A stretch of DNA of 64,000 bases. Source: Rehmannia glutinosa. Lineage: Eukaryota > Streptophyta > Magnoliopsida > Lamiales > Orobanchaceae. Where the stretch lies: NCBI GenBank assembly GCA_016081115.2, contig CM071936.1:86047943-86111942 (forward strand), written 5' to 3'. Both the position numbers and the translations under genes were made by a program. Under the pieces are notes generated by a model that saw only the letters and a list, made by a program, of their open reading frames with translations, searched no databases and was not told where the DNA came from. Shown piece by piece: positions 23,501 through 34,227 of this stretch (position 1 is its first letter; each line of letters starts with the position of its first letter).

Positions 23501-26500
23501 ACCACTTCAAACAGTTAATGCAATGAATTTTTATTGAAGAATTTCTTGACAAGTCAGGATGTATCCTTACCTGCATGCGGGTCACAACCACCCATATAGG
23601 ATTTGTTAGCAGCACATTTACACACCTACAGAAAAGGAAAAGCTGTAGTGGTCATTGGTCGCTGTCTGCAATAAATTTCTACTTTAGAAATACAAGAGAG
23701 AACAATGTAAGAGGTTGATCTATATTTTGTCCTATACACAAAAAGGATAGTAGTATCTGGAGAAAAAATGCACGTTTATGTTATGAAAATAGAAACGCAA
23801 ACTTTTAAGCAGAGTACAACTTTTCTAACTTATCATAGAAAACTGTTACATCTATCAGACGTCTGCAGATCCAAGCAGCTAATGAATTCAATAATTTAGC
23901 AATAATTGAAAATCACAGAAAGAGAGAGTTGGTTGAAAGACTGAAAATCAGAGGACAAAAATGTAGTTGTTTTCTCACTGCAACATTACTTTTGAAGCAT
24001 AACAGAATATGCTGGATAGAGTTCAAGAAATCCTCACAGGTGTAAACATATATAAAAGGATCAACAAATAATAACCCCGGTCAATGTAAACAACTACAGA
24101 AATATGAAACAAAAGGCGACTAAAATCAAACCACACAATAATGTCATATTCTCTTGGACGTACATCATTTAACTGAAAACTAGACGTTGATTAGCTTATA
24201 TGATATTCAAGAGTACAATGGAAGTGTTTAATCAAAAGATAACCAACAGTCAAATGTTCTATCCACATGTTAATAAAGCTTGTTTCTGCTTTTGAAACAT
24301 CAAAAACAAAAATATGGAAAATAATAGCCCTTGCCTTTTTGCAACTAGAGTGGGTTCAATTTTCTCATGCAAAAAAACAATGATAACAATGGTATCAGCT
24401 TGAGCACCAACGGATGCAGGCATTAATATTTGGGCAATAAAAACGAATGGATTAGTAGGTTGTAGGATGGCCAAACTTGGATTCATATGACCGCAGTTTC
24501 ATCCCAATACCCCAGATCCTCAAAAGCCCAGATACTAACTACTCCTAAAAAGCATCTCAACTTGCATAATAAAAGATATCCATGGATGACTATATTACCC
24601 AGATAAAGCAGCCACCATGAGCGACGAAAGCATTCCAACTGATCCATCACCAATGCCTTTCTTCTTCCGTTCAAGGGCACTAAATTCAGCCTTGTTCCTG
24701 AATATTTGATAGAAATAATAGTAAACACCCTGTACCATAAAAATTGCGATTACATAAGAAACCAGATATAATACAAAGGTTATATATGTCTATATATATA
24801 TATATATATATGAAGAACGTTCAGAAAGAGCACAGACAGGAATGAAACAGAGGAAAATATGAATCGATACTTGTTAATATTTCTTTGCATTATTGACATC
24901 TTCACCTCAACCTCTATAGTATGAAGCCCAGGACTAGAATAGCTGTATATTAAGTACAGAAAGGGGTATTTAATCTAATGGCACTGCATATACGGTCACA
25001 AAGTACGCATATACTTTGTTTAAGCAAATAGTAAGTGTACAAATAAAAATTAATGATCTATCAAAAGCGAATATTTGTAAGAGCTAAAAATGTTGATGAC
25101 AGAGGTGGAGAAAAAGGACTCGAATCTAAAATTTCTTAACTTGTGAGCTTTTAAAAACCAAGAAAAGAATATGAAAATTTAGCAGTAGATAACAAAATGC
25201 ATTTAGATCCTTCTACGGTTTTTTTGTATCATTAAGTATAATGTAAAACTCCTCAAGATATATAGATTACCTAGAGATCCAAAATAGATAAGTATGGCAT
25301 TCATTTGCACATATAGGAAAAAAATTATCGACATACAGTTTAATCATAGCTATTTATGTTTGTTGTTAGGAAATGTATATATATGGATCAAAACCCATTG
25401 TTCAATTCATAACACCAGGATGGGTTAGAAATTTTTGGTCCATTAGTTTACTGGACTGCGTATGTTGCTGTAAAAATAAGAACTAAAAATTATTTCTGTT
25501 CAATATTCTGGCTTATAATATGTGATCATATACTTGAACTAGTTTAGACAATGATCTTTGACTGTGAGCATAGATATGGTTTCATCACATGTCAGCATAT
25601 TATTAGGGCTTTGCAATATGAATTATATGCATCGTATTCAAATGACAATAATTTTTGTTTATGTAAAAACTCCATTTCAAAACTCGACTCTGAAAAAAAA
25701 GGGGCATAAATGTGTTTCCAGCTGATAGATGTCTGGATAATCTCATCTATATTGTCTAGACAATAACTTTGTAAGATAATATAGATTATTTTGCTTCATT
25801 CTGAGAGAAAAGGATTATTATTTATACCATTGGGTAGAGTACGATAGCAACAACCCAAACAATAAGCAGCAGATGATTGTCTAGTCAATGGCACACATCC
25901 CAATGTCAGGGGACCACATGCTCCGTATATACTAAAGTTTTGCCTTTGCCTTGGTCTTAAAATATGTCACTTAATGCGACATGATAGGGTTGGCAAACAG
26001 GTGCAACTAATTTTTCACATCCCCGCAGCAAATAAAAGCACTCTCCAGGATAATACCCAAAGTTAAAATACCGAATATAAGTTTAAACTCCGGTTTTCAC
26101 TACAAAGGCAAATTTAGACTCTTCGTATTACTTTGTTACTGACATTACAATTAAGAATACTGTTTTTTTTTTAGAAATACTGTTACTTTCGTCACAATAT
26201 AGGAAAGATAAGCTGTAATTATGCTCACAAACACAAATAATTGAACCAGTAAAAAAAATTAGCTAAATAAGCTAACCTGAGACGCCGCGGTGCCGACGAG
26301 TGACGGAGCTAATCCTCCATACAGCCGACTCCACCCTTCTTGCTTTACAACCTACAGATAATCATATTTCCATAAGTTCCACCGCGTAAGATCAAAACAG
26401 AAATTGATTGAGAAATAAATAAAGGTCAACTGTAAATTTTTAAAATTGAACCAGAAAAATAGAAAACCTGAGACATTTGTTCCACAGGTCCAAGTTTTCT

Positions 26501-26749
26501 TTTCTCTTTTTTCGGATCTCTATCCGTTTGTTGCCGAGTATTTACCTAACACAACCGAAGATCATCACATACTCGCTTCACCGCCAAAACTTCGAAAATA
26601 AGAAAAGCATAATCCATAGCAAAAAAAAAAAAAAAAGCAAAAATGAGCTCAAAATTCAAATATCGTACAGTTTGGAGAGGGTAAGTGATGAGCTGAGCGA
26701 TGATCCCACCGCCGGCGCCGGCAAGGCCGTTGATCAAAGCGTCCGACAT
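20556..26749 (-). CDS. PXN: Peroxisomal NAD carrier, 11 exons
   Basis: Mitochondrial-carrier-family protein, closest in memory to Arabidopsis PXN (At2g39970), which imports NAD+ into peroxisomes. Exons on the minus strand: 26749-26669, 26545-26468, 26351-26277, 24729-24599, 23625-23571, 22411-22310, 21783-21715, 21647-21540, 21439-21371, 21078-21024, 20797-20556. All ten introns are GT-AG and the joined frame is open: 354 residues. The start, MSDALINGLAGAGGG, matches the family. Carrier signatures are the atypical set of this subfamily: PLQTVNTR (24-31), NPIWVVVTRMQ (130-140) and YPLLVVKARLQ (250-260). Six membrane helices in three repeats are expected. The largest intron (24730-26276) has a TA tract. 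After LVRG (near residue 318) the tail is unlike the family and may be frameshifted. It is the only host gene in the window that looks intact. Confidence 0.95.
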
Positions 26750-26880
26750 ATTTTTTTGGGAAATTTCGAATCTGTTTTCTTTCTCCTTGCTGGATTTTGG
26801 GAAAATGATGGGGACAGAGAAAACGAGATCTAGAGAGAGAAAAGAACAAAATGGACTATCTCCAGACTTGGAAGTTTGCG
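26750..26880 (-). promoter_or_regulatory. Probable 5' leader of the carrier gene
   Basis: Upstream of the ATG the minus strand is CT-rich (CTCTCTCTAGATCTCGTTTTC near 26830), typical of plant 5' leaders. No convincing TATA box is seen, so the start site is unknown. Confidence 0.4.
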
Positions 26881-26889
26881 AAATTTAAT

Positions 26890-27270
26890 TGAGAAAACAT
26901 GCAGAAAGTGTTCTTTCTATCAAATGAAAAATAGAAGAAATTGAAATGGGGAGGCTTTGTCTGGTTTTGGGGTTTTAGTCAAAAAAGAAAAAAAACAAAT
27001 TCTTTGCTTTAAAAAAACAAAAAAAAAGAAAAATGGTTCCTAATTGGGCTCTTTTTTTTTCTTTTTCAAAAAAGAAATATGTTTTCCAATTGGGCTCTCT
27101 ATAAGCCCAAAGTTGAACAGGCATTTGGTAACCCAAAATAATTCAAACCCCTATACATTCGATTTCGACATATTGACGAACTATAATGGAATTATACTAT
27201 TTTATTAAAAAACATTATGTAGTAAATATAGTAAATTTAATTTAAAATATTATTTTTTAATATTATTTTT
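26890..27270. other. Upstream spacer rich in A/T runs
   Basis: Several A and T homopolymers (26975-27075), with the word CCAATTGGGCTC partly repeated near 27040 and 27088. No gene seen. It would hold the distal promoter of the carrier gene. Confidence 0.4.
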
Positions 27271-27279
27271 GAAGGGGGA

Positions 27280-27390
27280 AAAGATGAAATGGGATGTCTT
27301 CATAGGGGAGAGGGATGAGATTCAAACATGGCCTAATAACACACTCTTTGACCACTTGCACTACAACCGAATCCCACTATATTTATTCGC
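27280..27390 (-). repeat. Possible tRNA-derived SINE
   Basis: Minus strand TAGTGCAAGTGG (A-box-like) and GTTTGAATCTC (B-box-like) about 28 bp apart. The same layout occurs at 40755-40850 and 5335-5435, so it is a dispersed repeat. Tentative. Confidence 0.4.
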
Positions 27391-27654
27391 AGTTACAACT
27401 TGACCAAAAATGATATAAACGTTTTACTCAAATTTAGTTTGCCAATTAATGGACCAAGTAATCGTTGTTGCACTAATCAACTATAGGGTGAATCATGGCT
27501 CATGATTTTGGAAATGGCAATGTTCTTATACAAAGCATCCGAAAAATTGATTATCCAAGACAGACTTCTAAAATTTATTTTTCTTGTTTTAAAGCCCACT
27601 TAGTAATGGTACCTAATATTTAGTTCAATTGGCCATTTGGACACAAAATCCTCA

Positions 27655-29278
27655 ATCGTGAATAGGAAATAGGTCAAAGCAGAAGGCTTTTCATCGACGA
27701 CTGAGCCTCGATTTACAAATATTGGGCCTATGCCTGGCTTTATTATATGTGATAGGCCTTTCTTAAGGCCTAAGCGACTGTGTCATAAAAAGCCTGGCCC
27801 AAGCACATTAATGCTTTATTAAAGGCCTACAAAAGAATACATCATTGGACTTGCGAAAGATCTTATCTGGAGACATGTTTTCAAAGATTAACCAATGTAT
27901 CAAATAAATTAAAAATCAGCTAAAATCACAATATAAGAAACGTAGAAAATGAAATGAGTTCGTTAAGTGCATCCAACAATTCCTCACACTCATTACGTCT
28001 AAATATTACATGTCCAACCATTAACCAAATCTATTACATAAAGTAAAATGACTCATCAACCATTGCTCCAAGCCTCCATGAAAACAAAACAAACAAAAAC
28101 CAAATCTTCAAAGTGTCTTTGTTCTTTATCAAAAACCTTGAAACTAAGAAAAAAAAAATTAGATATGCATAACATAGCTCTACTCAACATAACAAAGTAC
28201 TTTTTTAATAAATAAAATGTGTACCTTTTTTCTTTTCAAACCATACTTGTTACGAAGCCAATCCCCACCACAAATGAGCGCTTCAATAGAATCTTCATGC
28301 AATGCGGAACGATGTTCATCAATAACTCTTCCTCCAACACTAAAAGTGGACTCCGATGCAACTGTTGAAATCGGAATAGCTAGTATATCGGAAGCCATCT
28401 TTGATAAAACCTTAAATTTTAGGTTATTACTTTTCCACCACTCCAATGCACTAAAAGAATTAGAACCAACATCACAAATATAAACATTCTCCTCGAGATA
28501 AATTTGCAATTCTGATTTCAATGGGGGAACAACTTCTTTTTATCAAATCCGATCATTAAGAAATTAGACACATGTGAAGGTGATGAGTTATTGCCGCCCC
28601 TAGTACTATTTTCACCACTAACATTAGTGGTTGCCTCTTCCATCATCAAATCAACATACTCATCATATAATTGTTGCAACGAAGTCATCACTTTATCCAC
28701 ATTCTCTTTAGCAACACTTTCTGGCTTATATATCAAAGGAAAACATATGTTAACAATATGAAACTTACACCGAGGATCCAAAACACTAGCAATTGCCATC
28801 AAAAGATTGCTTACATCAATAGAGTAAGAATGAGATTTTTACTGAACAGATCTGAAAAATAATGATGAAGAAAACTTGGTGGGAAGTGAAAATTGAAGGA
28901 GAGGGAGAAAGAGATAAAGAGAGGGAGAGTGTGATCATGCGGGAGATGGAATAGATAGAATTAGGGTTTAATGTGGTTCCAACTTCCACAGTAATACATA
29001 ATATACTGTCTTTATTTTTTATTATATAATATATTTTATATGTTTAAATAATTAACTATATAAAATATATTATAGTTATATATAAAGCCATATACAAATG
29101 GCTACTGACAGCTTTGAAGGCCTTTTCCAAAGCCAAGCTCGGCTATTATTTGCATTAATAGGCTTGCTAATGGGCCTTACCGCTCATTTAATACATAGGC
29201 CAGGCCAGGCCATGCCATAATGTAGGCTAGGCCGTGAGGCTCCCCTGTCGGGTAGCTTTGGCCTATTTCCACCCTTAA
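27655..29278 (-). mobile_element. Internally deleted hAT transposon
   Basis: Imperfect inverted ends: GAAATAGGTCAAAGC near 27666 on the left, and the complement of GGAAATAGGCCAAAGC near 29257 on the right. Subterminal regions are full of AGGCCTA-like words in inverted order. The interior keeps only the C-terminal transposase (28180-28802). The 8-bp target duplication is not clear, so ends are approximate. Confidence 0.7.
28180..28802 (-). pseudogene. hAT transposase C-terminal part
   Basis: Minus strand, two overlapping frames. 28802-28518 has ASVLDPRCKFHIVNICFPLIYK and DKVMTSLQQLYDEYVD, the region before the dimerisation domain of RICESLEEPER-type proteins. 28521-28180 has SKMASDILAIPISTVASESTFSVGGRVIDEHRSAL, the hAT dimerisation motif, then IEALICGGDWLRNKYG. 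A frameshift near 28525-28545 joins them. The BED finger and catalytic core are missing, so the protein cannot transpose DNA. Confidence 0.9.
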
Positions 29279-29587
29279 CTTTTTGCGTGAAGCCCATATT
29301 CTTGTTCTTCTTAGGCTCAAAGATGGCCCATTATTTGGGAGATCTAGTCTGTCAATATCGTATATCACTTTTGCAATATTTATGTTATTTATTTATAATT
29401 CGGGTTCTTTTCTTTCAATTTGTTAATGCAGTGTTGCTTATTGTGTTTTTATATCAACAATGCATCTTTGCATCATACTTTCTTTATTATATAAATGGAA
29501 TTAATTCTATTCACAATAACGTAAATGCATTATATAAAATATAAGATGAAACACAATATTAGAAGTGAGCGATGCATTGCTCAAAAA

Positions 29588-29783
29588 ACAAAGTTAGGGA
29601 TTGCAAATTTTTTGGGAACCATCCCATTGGTACCCCAATAAAATAGGATGGGGAAATTCGATTAATTTGGGATAAATTTTCCTTTCTAGAGAACCAGGAA
29701 TGAGATGATGATGGCATTTATAACTCCGTCCGCCATTGTCTCCAATTAGATAAAATGGAGATACCCGTCTCCCCTCCTATTCT

Positions 29784-29824
<41 letters not shown>

Positions 29825-30268
29825 AGTATTAGTTCTATATATAAATTTTTTGTTTTATCAATTCTAAAATCTAAACCCTAAAGTCGTTACAATTTTACAC
29901 ATTCTCGTTCTTTCTTTTACAAACTGGTCCCATAGCTTGGATGCACAATGCAACAACCATCATTTATTTAATGTTGTGGAGTTATTATAGTATTAGTTAT
30001 TTATGTTATTTTTCATTTGTTTTAACTCTTAGTTGTTTTAAGTACTTTATTTTCGTTTTTATAGATATTTTATAAATAAATACAAAACTAGGAACACGAT
30101 TCTCCCACGGGGACCCCTTCCAGTCTTTCACTGAATGAGGATTCGATTCATGTCCCAAATAACCAAAATGTGGAATGGTATTGGAAAATAGTATAATTGT
30201 GATGAGATTTGGAGACCGGGATGGTATGTCTTGTACAAGTCTCATCTTACTCATTGTCATCCCTAGTT
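29588..30268. mobile_element. Possible hAT-like MITE with TA microsatellite
   Basis: Left end TAGGGATTGCAA (29595) and the complement of right end TTGTCATCCCTA (about 30266) pair at 10 of 12 positions, as in plant hAT elements of the TAGGGATGGCAA type. A long (TA)n tract lies at about 29787-29822. No 8-bp duplication confirmed. Confidence 0.4.
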
Positions 30269-30527
30269 AGAATGAAAACTTTGAAGTTAATATAAAACCT
30301 ACTAAAACATTGAAGTTAATCTCTAAAACCATGTTGGTTTGTCATGATGATGGTCCTTAAACAATTATAAGTTTTATGTTGTTCGAACGCAATAATCAAT
30401 ATTGTAGAAGGCTAAAAACTGGAGTTCTTGGTCAATCGTGATTTGATGAAATCAGTGCTCTCAAGATCAATTTTTTACAAAAGACAAATACTATAAAGGG
30501 TCCTTTTTATGGGACAATGAATGATTG

Positions 30528-30530
<3 letters not shown>

Positions 30531-30564
<34 letters not shown>
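30531..30564. repeat. (TA)n microsatellite
   Basis: About 17 uninterrupted TA units, close to the left end of the Harbinger-like element. Likely variable in length. Confidence 0.9.
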
Positions 30565-30567
<3 letters not shown>

Positions 30568-31135
30568 ATGGGATTTTGTATTGAGATGATTAGCGCATCT
30601 CCAACGCTATAATTTTAAAAACCTATTTTTGGTGGACCCTACAACACCAAATCATCAAAACATTAAAAATGAAAAACTCCATTTTCTTTTGACTCGACCT
30701 AAAATACATGAAACCAGATTTTCTATTTTCTCTCTCACTAAAATTCTCTCCAAAACCTAAAAGCAATAAGAAATTAGCCTTCCCCTCCCTCTTCCACTGC
30801 CTCCTTCTCCACCCAATCTCAACCACTCCCATAACAATGGCAGATAACCAGGTGTTTCTTGGGGTGGTATCTGGCTCCTTCAATCAACATGGCACTCTAT
30901 TTTCGGGTCAACTCCGTCTTTGCCGGCTCGGGTGGTGATGCCACGTGGGTTTCTTGGAGACGCTTTTGTGGTGGCGATGGTGGATCAGGAGAGGGAGAGG
31001 CTGAGTTCCAGATTCATGGTTCTTGTCTTTTTTTTTTTTTTTTATAGTTTTAGTTGTTGTTTCGTTCCTGTTATTTTGGGTGTTTTTGTTGTATTTTTCT
31101 TTTTTGTGTCTTTTCTTTTCCCGATTGATTTGTGA

Positions 31136-31425
31136 AACTCGTAGGCGGATCAATTTTATCTGTTCTGTAGTATGTAGTGGTTGCTTGTGCCCGGTTTCAA
31201 TTTTTTAGTGTTTTGCAGTCTCCATTTAGGAGTGCTGAAGTCTCCCAGCGTGGGAGTGTTCTTAGTTTTGGGTGTGGAGTTTTTAGTATGTGAAGTGGAT
31301 CCGAATTGGTCTTGTCGATTCCTGGCAGCTTTTGTTTAGTCAAATCGGTCCTTGCTTGATTGGCTACGTTTGTAGTTTTAATTCCAATTTTTGAGTTGTT
31401 CTAATAAAATATTATCGTTCGAGAA
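31136..31425 (+). mobile_element. Short 5'-truncated LINE tail
   Basis: The stretch 31290-31425 aligns with the last 130 bp of the LINE at 49937-51253: GAATTGG near the end of ORF2, TTGGCTACGTTGTAAG-like text, then the terminal TATCGTTTGA-like motif and an A-rich tail. The left boundary is approximate. Confidence 0.6.
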
Positions 31426-31516
31426 AAACAAACCCCCCACTTTCTTTTACAAAATCCAAAAACTTCCAACAATGGGCCCCACATCCCACCATAACTTCAC
31501 AACCACAACTCATAAC

Positions 31517-32274
31517 TAGAGATGTCAATAAGGGCCGGGCCCTGAGGGCCGACCCTAGCCCGACCCTAAAAATCTAAGGACTGAGCTTATATTTCATAGG
31601 CCCTTATAACATGAGGGCTTTTGAGCCCGACCCTATTAGCCCTAGGGCCGTCTAGGGCTATGGTAGGGCTGGCCCTTAGGGCTTTTTTGTGATAAGTTTT
31701 TTGTATTTAATATATTACTATTTAAAATATATGCTTGTAATACAATTAATCTATTATTTGATCTCATTTATCAATTACCATTTATCTTAACAAATTATCA
31801 AATTTGATATTTGATCTGATTTATGATTTAGTCTTACTAAATAACTTAGTAAATACAAAATTAAAGTTGTACGTAATTGATAATTATTATTTAGTACGTT
31901 AATAATTATAATATATAGAGAACTAAAATATATTTGGTATAGAATATGTGATTACTAAAATAAAAATGACAATTTTTGAATGTTTTAATCCAAATGGAAT
32001 CTAAGAATTACATGACGTTATTTTATAAAATAAGTTATTCGCAAGTTAATTTTTCCATCATGATACAATGTTTTAATTTAGACGGAATAAGTTCATAAAA
32101 ATATAAAAAAACAAAGGTCTTGGTAGGCCTTGGCGACCCTAGCCCCAGGGCTAGGGTTGGGCTTAGATTTTTCAAGCCCTTATAAGTCTAGGGCTTTTTT
32201 TAGCCTAGCCCTAAAGGGTTAGGGCCTCTTAGGGCTAGGGTAGGGTCGGACAGCCGCCCTTATTGACATCTCTA
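31517..32274. mobile_element. hAT MITE with perfect 8-bp target duplication
   Basis: Ends TAGAGATGTCAATAAGGG and its exact complement CCCTTATTGACATCTCTA (18 bp perfect). CTCATAAC flanks both sides (31509-31516 and 32275-32282). Subterminal regions are packed with GGGCTAGGG/CCCTAGCCC words in opposite orientation, about 100 bp on each side, around an AT-rich core with no ORF. 758 bp long. It lies inside the Harbinger-like element, so it is younger. Confidence 0.93.
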
Positions 32275-32458
32275 CTCATAACCCAAGTCTTTGCCATTTT
32301 TCCTTTTTTTTTTTTGGTGAAGAAGTGGTACCATGTAAAAAAGATCCGCATTTTTTTTTTGGGATGAGAAAAACTTGGCACCACAATGGGGGTCGACTTT
32401 TTGTATGAGGTTTTTATTCCAAAATCTCCTCAAAAACTTTGCAGTGGTGATGCCCTTA

Positions 32459-33000
32459 TTTGACTAATTTATAATGTGGAGTTCCTTCTGATTATTTGAA
32501 TGATATATTAGTTAAAATTCTTATAAAACGGTGTACTTTGATTGATAATTATATGGATTGTTATATCTCGTCAAATTTGTCCTAAACAAAAATGATCATA
32601 AATTAGTATTAATTTAAATTATATTATATGGTATAAAATAATAGGTCTTACGGTTAAAATATATTCAAAAATATTTCATTGGACGAGTGGGATGAATTAT
32701 CCAGTAAAAAGGGCTTGTTTAGTTTGTTTGATTTGGTTGGATAAATTAAAGGGATATGGACACAATTGCCCCCATATTCCCAAAAAAAGGACACATGTTT
32801 ACGCTCACGGGCTTTTCACTGATTTTTTTACGCTATCGCCCTTTTTTGGACATTATTATATTCCCGCTAATATTTCCGGAGTTTTTTACGTTGTTGTTTT
32901 ATGATTGCTTCAAATATGTTTCATTCATCTAATAAAATTTCAGTGAAAGAACAAATTATCTCCTATTAAATAATTAATTTTATACTCGAAATCTTAACAA
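32459..33000. other. AT-rich spacer, no gene
   Basis: No recognisable coding motif. A partial inverted match between CGAGTGGGATGAATTATCC (32687) and the complement of GGATGACAAATCCCACTCG (33853-33871) suggests a transposon of about 1.2 kb enclosing the A-rich array, but no target duplication was found. Confidence 0.35.
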
Positions 33001-33690
33001 TCAACAATATACACAGGAAATAACAGATATTGATAAACAAATACATTGAAAATAATATAGAAATACCACATGAATAGAAAAACACAATTCAGTTTTTGTT
33101 CCAATACATTGAAAATGTCGAAAACATGGAAATAACTAAGAAATAACAGAACAACATTGAAATATATATAGAAACAATCAAACGATATAAAAACACCACT
33201 TGAATAAAAATAACTTAAAAATAGGTAAAACCTACATTGAAACAAAAAAAAAACATTTTAACAACATTAAAAATAATACAGAAACAACTCAGAAATAACA
33301 TAAACAATATAGAAAATATCACATCAATAAAAGTAGATTAAAAATAGGTAATCATTGCATTGAGGCATTGAAAACTATATGGAAACAACAAAAAATATCA
33401 TAACAATATTAAAAATATTATAGAAAACAACTCTGAAGCAACAAAAATAATATATAAAACAACATATGGACAAAAAAGACCATAGAAAATAAGTAAAAGT
33501 TGTATTGAAACATCGAAAGAACAACAAAACTACCAAGAAACAAATATGACAATATCGAAACAACAAAAATAACATATAAAGCAATACAAGAACAAAAAAA
33601 TTTAAAAAAAAACGTAAAAATAACCAAAAATTATGCAGGAGCATGAAAAATTCAAAAATTGGGTACAAAAATGAATAGAGAGTAAACAGT
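33000..33690. repeat. A-rich degenerate tandem array
   Basis: Repeated words ATAGAAACAAC, AACAACATTGAAA and TAAAAATAGGTAA recur about every 100-150 bp, with strong A bias on the plus strand and almost no G. The long Phe/Leu-rich frames on the minus strand are produced by this composition and are not genes. Confidence 0.6.
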
Positions 33691-34227
33691 GGAATTTTTT
33701 TCAGAAAGTGGGGCAAGTGCTACAATTTCTCTAAATTAGAATATCCAACCTTTACCTAGTCATATGTTTTCTTTTAATGATGCAAGCCAATGACAAAACT
33801 TCAAGCCGGGCATGATGTGGATTACTGTTGGATATCCCACCTCATAGATGGGATGACAAATCCCACTCGATTAATTAATTTTTTTCGAATATATAAGTTC
33901 TATTATTTTATACATTGTAATACTATTATTTAAATAAAACCAAATATATTATAATTTTTATTTAACGATAAATTAGACAAGACATAATAATCTATTCGTT
34001 TATCAATCAAAGCGCCCAATTGATAATAATCATTAAAAGTAAACATGTATGTGACTAGGTTGCATATTTTAATTTATCCAATCTAATCAATCGAAGTAAA
34101 TTAACGAGCTTATTGTACTAAAATCAATTTTGTGGAATTAAATTTTCAAGAGCTAGACTAACTAATCCTTCCGATTATAATTGCCTTTTTCATAGTACTA
34201 ATTCTCTTCAGAATTAAACAAATCTCA

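Larger units (their letters stand above)
30593..32455. mobile_element. Harbinger-like (Tourist-type) element with two later insertions
   Basis: Starts GCGCATCTCCAACG and ends GTGGTGATGCCC, an imperfect inverted pair of the GGGCATCTCCAAC type used by plant PIF/Harbinger elements. TTA flanks both ends (30590-30592 and 32456-32458), the family's 3-bp duplication. Without its insertions the element is about 0.8 kb and lacks a transposase. A stretch at 30740-31000 has a CT-rich leader and an ATG followed by a short open frame (MADNQVFLGVVSGSFNQHG); whether it is a captured gene piece is unknown. Confidence 0.65.

Noticed and set aside
24259..24486. Minus-strand ORF within the carrier gene intron
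   Set aside because: It lies in the intron between exons 4 and 5 and has no carrier or other motif.
33000..33690. CRISPR array
   Set aside because: Repeats are degenerate, units vary in length and the sequence is plant nuclear.
33375..33716. Long Phe-rich ORFs resembling a membrane protein
   Set aside because: They are produced by the A-rich tandem array; no defined helix pattern or homology.
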